Shown: one piece after another, positions 27,585-33,322 of the stretch
Numbering within the stretch: position 1 is the stretch's first letter
Layout: each line of letters starts with the position of its first letter
Source: JALYOC01 sp036675345
Lineage (GTDB): Bacteria; Myxococcota; Myxococcia; Myxococcales; Myxococcaceae
NCBI GenBank assembly: GCA_036675345.1
Contig: JAKFFE010000046.1
Span: forward strand, 1-64,000
DNA: 64,000 nucleotides
Direction of reading: 5' to 3'
Position numbers and translations under genes: made by a program
The notes under the pieces: generated by a model
What the model was told of the DNA's origin: nothing
The model's database searches: none
Seen by the model: only the letters and a program-made list of their open reading frames with translations

Positions 27585-29276
27585 ATGTCTCCTCGACTCC
27601 TGTCCTTCGCCCTCCTCCTGGCTCTGACCAACGGCTGTGTACCTGGGTGCTCGCCACCCCCGCCCACGAGCGGGGGCATCTGTCCCCGGGAGGGTTGCCC
27701 GCAGGGGCTGGTCTGCGACCCGAACGACATCTGTTCCTTGCCCTGTAGCGCCGCGGAGCCCTGTGGAGAGGCCGGGGTCTGCAGCGCGGTGTCGAACACC
27801 TGCGTGCAATGCGCGGTCGACTCCGACTGCCAGGCGGCCAAGCCCTTCTGCGAGGCGTCGAACGGGATCTGCGTGAGCCGCCCGCTGTCCCCCACGAAAT
27901 GGATCCTCGGTCCGTTCCACGGCAACCTCGAGGCCGGAAGCCTGGCTGCGACCCGTATCGATCGACTGGTCGTGGAGGACATCCCCATCACCGGCTTCCA
28001 CTTCGACGGGAACGAGTGGGCCCTCCCGGACAAGAACTGTGAGTTCGTCGGCGGTGAGGACGCGGCAATCGCGCGGATGCGGGCTCTGGGAATTCCGGCC
28101 TTGATCCACTTCTGGGGCGGCTGCGACACCGAGGCCGACTTCGAACGGCTGCACGCGCAGATTGGCGACGTCCTTGGCGGCTTCTACCTCGACCACCTGG
28201 CGGACGATGATTTCGGACGGCTCACCCAGCAGTGGGTTCGCCAGAACCTTCCCGAGCGGGGAGCGGTCGTCCTCAAGGCGTGGGGAAACGACTACTCTGG
28301 CCCGCAGCCCTTCTCCGACGCCTATCTCGCGGAGGCCGGTCACACCGCCTACATCGACGATCTGCCCACCAATTTCGAAGGACTCCAGGAGGGCATCCGC
28401 CGGGTGTACGCGAAGACACCGTTCGTCGGCGCCTTCAACGAATTCACCGCCTTCGAGTACGAGACGGTCGAGGAAGAGACCTACTTCCGGCGGATCCACT
28501 GGGGCGCGCTGCAGCTCGTCATGGACCACAGCCCGTCGATGCCGGTGGACCCCTGGGACTATTCGACCGAGCTGCTGCGGAGCTTCCGCGATCACGCCTG
28601 GCTCCACGCTGAGCTGACCCCCTATCTGCACAGCTACGACTGGAGGCACTACGAGACCGGCGAGCCGGTCCTTCGGGGGATGAACCCGGAGCGGTTCTCG
28701 CACAGGCTCGGTGACGAGATCTTCGCCGCGTTTGTGGTCCAGGCCGGCGTGAGCTCTCTGGAAATCGAACTGCCCAGCGGCGAGTGGATCGATCGTTGGG
28801 ATGAGTCGCGGGTCGTCTCGGGCACGGTCTCCCAACCGGTGCCCCTGGGGCGCGAGCCGGTGTTCTTCCGCCACGGCTCGATCATCCCGCTGGATGTCCG
28901 CCGCGACTACCTGGGACACGGATCGAGCGCGTCGGAGGGCAGCCTGACGGTGCTGGTCTACCCGAAGGGCGCGACCACCTTCCGCTACCGGGACGAAGGC
29001 AAGCGAAGCTGGATCACGCTCACCGCTGACGAGGCAAAGGGTCCGCTGGAGCTGCGGTATTCATCGCCACCCTCGCAGCCCGTCATCTGGAGGGTCGCCC
29101 GCTGGCCGCACAAGCCAGCCGGGGTCTCCGTGGAGGGCAACTCGGTCCGCTTTGTCGGCAGCGAAGGAAACATCCCCGAGGCGCCTACCGCCGCTGAGGC
29201 GGAAGGTGCGACGAACCATCGGTGGTTCTATGATTCCGCTGCCCGCGTGGTGATCGTGAAGATCGTTTCGCCCTGA
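27585..29276 (+). CDS. lipoprotein with Cys-rich repeats and GH31-like glycosidase domain
   Basis: 563 residues. A signal peptide ends in a weak lipobox (T-N-G-C18). A Cys-rich region (about 20-105) with paired 'C-x-x-x-x-C' knots is common in myxobacterial lipoproteins. The remainder resembles a glycoside hydrolase family 31 barrel: 'GFYLDHLADDDFG', a Trp-rich active-site-like stretch ('PWDYSTELL') and a C-terminal beta sandwich with 'GEWIDRWDESR' and 'REPVFFRHGSIIPL', hallmark of GH31 C-terminal domains. The usual catalytic W-x-D-M-N-E sequence is not visible, so activity is unproven. Divergent from the acyl-CoA synthetase. Confidence 0.7.
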   Translation: MSPRLLSFALLLALTNGCVPGCSPPPPTSGGICPREGCPQGLVCDPNDICSLPCSAAEPCGEAGVCSAVSNTCVQCAVDSDCQAAKPFCEASNGICVSRPLSPTKWILGPFHGNLEAGSLAATRIDRLVVEDIPITGFHFDGNEWALPDKNCEFVGGEDAAIARMRALGIPALIHFWGGCDTEADFERLHAQIGDVLGGFYLDHLADDDFGRLTQQWVRQNLPERGAVVLKAWGNDYSGPQPFSDAYLAEAGHTAYIDDLPTNFEGLQEGIRRVYAKTPFVGAFNEFTAFEYETVEEETYFRRIHWGALQLVMDHSPSMPVDPWDYSTELLRSFRDHAWLHAELTPYLHSYDWRHYETGEPVLRGMNPERFSHRLGDEIFAAFVVQAGVSSLEIELPSGEWIDRWDESRVVSGTVSQPVPLGREPVFFRHGSIIPLDVRRDYLGHGSSASEGSLTVLVYPKGATTFRYRDEGKRSWITLTADEAKGPLELRYSSPPSQPVIWRVARWPHKPAGVSVEGNSVRFVGSEGNIPEAPTAAEAEGATNHRWFYDSAARVVIVKIVSP

Positions 29277-29310
29277 TCTTCAACCAGGTAGGTCCCAGCT
29301 CTAGCGCGGC

Positions 29311-29339
29311 GCTGGCCGGTGGGTAGCCCGGCCAGCTTT
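29311..29339 (+). terminator. intrinsic terminator after GH31-like gene
   Basis: A perfect 9-bp stem (GCTGGCCGG at 29311-29319 with CCGGCCAGC at 29328-29336), 8-nt loop and a short T run. It lies 35 nt past the stop at 29276. The short T run keeps confidence moderate. Confidence 0.65.
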
Positions 29340-29365
29340 CCGCTCCAGCCCTCAATTCAGCGCGT

Positions 29366-29388
29366 CCGGCGAGGCGTGGACTCGCCGG
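29366..29388 (-). terminator. hairpin after the pilin-like lipoprotein gene
   Basis: A perfect 8-bp stem (CCGGCGAG at 29366-29373 with CTCGCCGG at 29381-29388) and a 7-nt loop, just past the minus-strand stop at 29399. No T tract; it may still end the transcript by Rho-assisted means. Confidence 0.45.
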
Positions 29389-29398
29389 CTCCGCGCGC

Positions 29399-30424
29399 CT
29401 ACTCGTAGTCCGCGCCGCCGATGCAGGGCACCGGCAGGGACAGGGTGCAGGAGGGGTTTCCGTTGATCACGCTGCAGCTCAGCCCGTAATCGATCGAGAT
29501 CCCATCGCAGTCGAGATCCCCGCGGGCCGTGACCTGGGCGGCCTCCCCGTTCGGCGCGTTGTACGAGAAGACGAAGCTGTGGTCGGCGGCGATCGCGAAG
29601 CCCAGCGTCTGCCAGACGCCGTACTCCCAGGCACCCGCGTAGCCCGGGCACTCGAACACCCCTCCGGCTCCACAGCAGGAGGCGAGCGGCGTGTAGGCGG
29701 CGGTCTCGACCGGGAACTGACCGTGGGCGGCGAAGTAGAGGAGGAGCCGGCGCTGCAGATCGGCCAGCTGCCGCGCGGCGTTCCCGTAGCCGTTCTCGGC
29801 GACGCCAAAGCCGCTGGGGATGGTGGTGGTGTCACCGTTGCAGGTGATCGAGGTCCCGTCCGGGCCGGTGGAGAACAGGCAGGTATTCTCGATGGTGGCG
29901 GTGTGTCCGGAGCAGGTGACCGTGGACTGGCTGCAGGAGGAATGGGCCACCCCACAGGCCGCCCCACCCACCTCTTCCACCTCGATCTCCAGGTTCAGCC
30001 GGCCGTCTCCGAACTCCATCACCTCCTCGCCGGCGCGGAAGGTGAAGCGCACCGAGGTGATCTCCTGGGCGAAGATCGAGAAGCTCTGCGAAGCCGGACT
30101 GGCCAGTACGGCGTTGACCGCGGCGAAGGGGGCACCGTCCGTGGAACTCTCCATGTGCCAGCCGTCCTGGAGGGTGATGGTGTAGTCGCCGGCGGCGAGA
30201 TCGACCCTGAACCGCTCCTCCTCCGGGGCGGGCGTCACGCTCAGGGTCTCGGTGCCCGCCAGGGCGAAGGTGGCGCCCATCAACCGGTACACCGTGGTGC
30301 CCTGGGTGGTGGTCAGGGACAAGCTCAGCGTGCCCGGGCGGGCGGGGGTCTCGGGGTTGCTGCAGCCGGTGGCGACCGCACCGGCCAGCGCAAGGCAGAT
30401 CAGGATCTTCGGAGAACGGGGCAT
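29399..30424 (-). CDS. lipoprotein with pilin-like C-terminal domain
   Basis: 341 residues. The signal peptide ends in lipobox A-T-G-C21. A beta-rich N-terminal half (about 30-150) binds nothing recognisable. The C-terminal about 150 residues resemble the globular part of deltaproteobacterial type IV pilin-like proteins: 'LADLQRRLLLYFAAHGQFP' leading into disulfide-type cysteines, W-x-x-L-G-F ('VWQTLGFAIAADHSF') and 'ARGDLDCDGIS'. It lacks a prepilin peptidase site and hydrophobic pilin helix, so it would be lipid-anchored rather than assembled. AAGGAA lies upstream of the ATG. The neighbouring SitI6-like gene is upstream on the same strand, about 210 bp away. Confidence 0.72.
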   Translation of the reverse strand: MPRSPKILICLALAGAVATGCSNPETPARPGTLSLSLTTTQGTTVYRLMGATFALAGTETLSVTPAPEEERFRVDLAAGDYTITLQDGWHMESSTDGAPFAAVNAVLASPASQSFSIFAQEITSVRFTFRAGEEVMEFGDGRLNLEIEVEEVGGAACGVAHSSCSQSTVTCSGHTATIENTCLFSTGPDGTSITCNGDTTTIPSGFGVAENGYGNAARQLADLQRRLLLYFAAHGQFPVETAAYTPLASCCGAGGVFECPGYAGAWEYGVWQTLGFAIAADHSFVFSYNAPNGEAAQVTARGDLDCDGISIDYGLSCSVINGNPSCTLSLPVPCIGGADYE

Positions 30425-30461
30425 TGCAGGGTTCCTTCCGGGGAGGCAGCGGCGCGGGAAT

Positions 30462-30611
30462 CTACCCGGAGTGAAATACTACAAACCCGAAAATCGCGTC
30501 GCGGTTTCCGCCGCGGGGCCCGAAGGTGGAGAAGATCCCGATCATCACCAGCATCAGCCAGGTGATGACCCAACCCTGTCGCCGGCCGAAGAGAACGCTG
30601 CGCAGCGGACC
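30462..30611 (-). pseudogene. possible C-terminal remnant of a membrane protein
   Basis: In one minus-strand frame, about 46 codons before a stop encode a basic segment then a clean membrane helix ('QGWVITWLMLVMIGIFSTFG'). There is no good upstream start: the ATG at 30554 would give only 30 residues. It could be a relic of a membrane gene left after deletion, or coincidence of composition. Confidence 0.2.
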
Positions 30612-30636
30612 GGCACCTGACGCAGCGGGTGCGCGC

Positions 30637-31188
30637 CTAGAAGCAGCTCCACGGTTCCAGCGGCACCGCCGGGAGGGGCAGGTGGACCGGGCGCATCGAC
30701 AGGTCCGGCTTCTGCTCCGCGATGAACCGCCGGACCCCGTCGTCAAAGACCAGTGCCCCGTCGCCACCTTCCACCCGGAAGCAGCGCGCCTCCGGGTTGC
30801 TGGGGCGCCGGGTGCGGAGGTTGTCGAACTGGAGCTGACCGCGGAAGCCGCAGTGTGGACAGGGCTTCTGCGGCCTGGTCACCACCGGCTCCACCGAGCA
30901 GACCGGCCGCACCTGAAGGTACTGGCGACTGCTGGGCCCGAACACGGTGGGCGCCAGATCTGCCGCGACGCCCAGCGCCGCCCAGGCCTCGAGCAGGTCG
31001 CCGGCGATCAACAACTGCCGGGTGGTGGTGAGGACCACCGGGTTCAGCGGGACGTGCGGATCGAGTGGCTCGAAGAGCAGTGCGCCCGGCGGCGGGGGCC
31101 GATGGTCCCGTCCACATCCGGTGCAGACCTCCAGCGGAGGCTCGGGAAACTGCCGAGCCGTGGCGGGCTCGACGACGAAGAACAACAT
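30637..31188 (-). CDS. SitI6-family double-CXXCG immunity-like protein
   Basis: 183 residues from ATG at 31188; a GTG 27 nt upstream is also in frame but the family begins M-[KR]-F-F-like as here ('MLFFVVEP'). Two C-x-x-C-G knuckles ('CTGCGRD' near 23-29 and 'CPHCGFRG' near 110-117) and a conserved-type C-terminus ('FRVEGGDGALVFDDGVRRF') match the double-CXXCG paralog family, which includes SitI6, an immunity protein for the SitA lipoprotein toxins of Myxococcus. No matching toxin gene is adjacent in the usual toxin-then-immunity order, so it may be an orphan immunity gene or a retained defence against neighbours. Zinc binding is inferred. Confidence 0.68.
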   Translation of the reverse strand: MLFFVVEPATARQFPEPPLEVCTGCGRDHRPPPPGALLFEPLDPHVPLNPVVLTTTRQLLIAGDLLEAWAALGVAADLAPTVFGPSSRQYLQVRPVCSVEPVVTRPQKPCPHCGFRGQLQFDNLRTRRPSNPEARCFRVEGGDGALVFDDGVRRFIAEQKPDLSMRPVHLPLPAVPLEPWSCF

Positions 31189-31365
31189 CCCCGCAAGCCC
31201 GCTGTCGCGCTGCACCGGCCCAGCCTACTCGCCTGCCGCTCCGGGCGCGCCCCACGCCGGCGGGTGACCTCCCACGTCTGGAGGTGGCCGTTGGAGGTGG
31301 CACCGGAGGGGGTCGTGGCCGCGGGTGCCTGGCGTCCTGAGACAGTGGTGGATTGGCGACGAAGT

Positions 31366-31383
31366 GGCAGGCAGTTGCCTGCC
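31366..31383. promoter_or_regulatory. perfect palindrome upstream of the YkgJ-like gene
   Basis: GGCAGGCA-GT-TGCCTGCC is an 8-2-8 perfect inverted repeat, about 55 nt upstream of the ATG at 31438 and outside any gene. A TATCTG -10-like box lies at 31420-31425. It has the size of a dimeric repressor operator. Confidence 0.5.
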
Positions 31384-31437
31384 TGGACGCTTTCCCCCCG
31401 CATCTGCGGCCCGGCGTGGCTATCTGGAGGAGTGGTC

Positions 31438-31869
31438 ATGCTGATTCCCCCTTCGGAAACGCCAGCGCAGGTCACGGACGACAAGGCGCCGGCGGAGGAC
31501 GCCCTCTCCACCCTCTGCCGGGCGTGTGGGCTGTGCTGCGACGGCAGCCTGTTCACCCACGTCCCGCTGGAGCCGGACGAGGTCGCACAGCTGGAGGCGT
31601 TGGGGATCCCGATCCAGCACCGGCGCAGCGGGAAGAAGGCGCTGGCCCAGCGCTGCGCGGCGCTGGAGGGAAAGGACTGCCGGATCTACCAGTCCCGCCC
31701 CGGCACCTGCTCCGACTATCGCTGCCTGCTGGCGGATGCGCTGATCGACGGGGAGGTCACGCTCGAGCAGGCCCAAGCCAAGGTGAAGAAGGCGCAGCAC
31801 CTGGTCGCCACCGGCCACGCCCGGCGGTTCTTGCGTCGCGAGTTCCGGGGCCGCAAGGGCCTGGACTGA
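31438..31869 (+). CDS. YkgJ-like cysteine-cluster protein
   Basis: 143 residues with the cysteine cluster of the YkgJ/UPF0153 type (PF03692): 'CRACGLCC' followed at spacing by 'C-A-A-L', 'C-R-I-Y', 'R-P-G-T-C-S-D-Y-R-C'. This pattern binds zinc or an iron-sulfur centre; the enzyme role is uncertain in most members. The start has GGAGGAG 5 nt upstream. The promoter carries a perfect 8-2-8 palindrome, unusual in this window. It stands alone between the immunity-like gene and an acetyltransferase. Confidence 0.8.
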   Translation: MLIPPSETPAQVTDDKAPAEDALSTLCRACGLCCDGSLFTHVPLEPDEVAQLEALGIPIQHRRSGKKALAQRCAALEGKDCRIYQSRPGTCSDYRCLLADALIDGEVTLEQAQAKVKKAQHLVATGHARRFLRREFRGRKGLD

Positions 31870-31885
31870 GTCGGGCCCGGGTCAC

Positions 31886-33259
31886 TCACCGCCCCAGCAG
31901 CCGCTTCAGCATCGGCGCGAACTTGAACTTCGCCGAGCAAAGCGCCCGTCCGGTGGTGGTGCGCGCGAAGACGTACAGCCAGTGGTGGGGGCGCACCTGG
32001 TCCGCCCAGGCGGCCTTGTAGGGGGCGTCGTCCCCGAGCAGATCGTATTCGGTCAGCCCCTGGTTGATCGCGTACCGAAGCATGTCCTCGGTCAGCAGCT
32101 GGCCGGGCCCGAAGCGCGCCAGCGCCTCGTCGTAGGCAATCTTCAACGAGAGAAATCGCCCCCGGTACGCCAGCGCCAGATCCGCGGCGATCGCCTGACC
32201 GTTGAGTCGGAGGAAGTGGAGGGACAGGTACCCGCCCCGGGCTGCCGCGTGACAGAGGTCGCGGTAAAAGGCCCGGGTCTCCGCCTCCAGCGCCATCGCG
32301 GTGCCCTCCCTGCCCTTCCAGCCGCTGGCCTCGACGCGGTACAGCTCCTCCATCCGCTGGTCCAGCTCCGGTCCGCCGGTGAAGTGTTCCAGCGAGATCT
32401 CTCCGCTCTCCCCCAAACGGCGGCGGCGCCGGCGCAGGTTTGCCAGCAGGGTGGGGTCCAGTCGGGTCCGCAGCCCCTCCACAGTGGCGGGCAGGGGCAG
32501 ATGCCGGGAGCGATTCGCCGACCAGGTCCCGATCGGATGGTTCCGGGCCTCGGCGGCGAACAGCAGGTTCCAGCAGGCAGCCCCCTCCGCCACGTTCGTC
32601 AGCCGCAGCACCTGCCAGCCGGGATCCCGGCCCAGGTGTTCCATGAAGGCGGAGGCCGCCGCGGCGGGATCGAGCGCAGCGAAGTCGAAGCGGCAGGAGT
32701 GGACGTTGCCCGGGGCGCACAGCGCGCGCACTCCGCCCAGCTCCGGGACGCGGGCCTCCACCAGGGGGAGCACCGCCGCCAACTTCCCCTGCGCATCCCT
32801 GGCCACCAGGGTCCGTACCGCGCCCGGGCTGGAGAAGCTCCGAAGCCAGACACTGACCAACTCCGGTCGCGAGAACACCTCGTGGGGGATCTGATCCAGC
32901 AGCTCGCTCCACTCCCCACCCAGGGCTTCCAGGCGGTCCGGCCCTCGAAGTTCGGAGATCTGTAGCCCCGCTGCCTGCCGTCCAAAGAACTGCTCCGCCC
33001 GCTGCGGCTGGGTGACCTCGTTGCGCGCTGTCCCACCGACGGTGCGCAGCTGGGTCCCGGACTGGGCCCTTGATCTCGACTCGTCGATGGGCAAGTCCGC
33101 TCCGACTGGCTTCCGGCCGGGGAGATTCCCGAACCAAGGGCCCAGAAGTGACGACGAGACCGGCAATCCGCGACTGCCTCCGGGTCGCAGCGGACTGTCG
33201 GTCCAACGGACGCAAGGGAGCAGCGGGATGGGCCCCCGGGTGCGCCGAGCGAGAACCAC
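31886..33259 (-). CDS. GNAT-like acyltransferase (CelD/BcsL, FemAB-like fold)
   Basis: 457 residues from GTG at 33259, which has a GGAG 7 nt upstream. The first about 95 residues have no family resemblance and may not be translated; TTG codons at 33166 and 33094 are alternatives. The rest fits Acetyltransf_6 type proteins: 'FSRPELVSVWLRSF', 'GKLAAVLPLVEAR', then 'LHFLRLNGQAIAADLALAYRGRF' and 'GLTEYDLLGDDAPYK'. Such proteins are tied to polysaccharide or lipid acylation. It is divergent from the M19 gene by about 64 bp. Substrate is unknown. Confidence 0.78.
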   Translation of the reverse strand: MVLARRTRGPIPLLPCVRWTDSPLRPGGSRGLPVSSSLLGPWFGNLPGRKPVGADLPIDESRSRAQSGTQLRTVGGTARNEVTQPQRAEQFFGRQAAGLQISELRGPDRLEALGGEWSELLDQIPHEVFSRPELVSVWLRSFSSPGAVRTLVARDAQGKLAAVLPLVEARVPELGGVRALCAPGNVHSCRFDFAALDPAAAASAFMEHLGRDPGWQVLRLTNVAEGAACWNLLFAAEARNHPIGTWSANRSRHLPLPATVEGLRTRLDPTLLANLRRRRRRLGESGEISLEHFTGGPELDQRMEELYRVEASGWKGREGTAMALEAETRAFYRDLCHAAARGGYLSLHFLRLNGQAIAADLALAYRGRFLSLKIAYDEALARFGPGQLLTEDMLRYAINQGLTEYDLLGDDAPYKAAWADQVRPHHWLYVFARTTTGRALCSAKFKFAPMLKRLLGR

Positions 33260-33322
33260 CGAACGCTCCGACCTCTGATCGCGACTGGCGGGAATATCTC
33301 CGGGCGCGTTCGTCTCCTCCGC

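Noticed and set aside
31364..31380. TGGCAG-N-TTGCC resembling a sigma-54 promoter upstream of the YkgJ-like gene
   Set aside because: GG to GC spacing is 9 nt instead of the required 10, and the site is better explained as a perfect palindrome.
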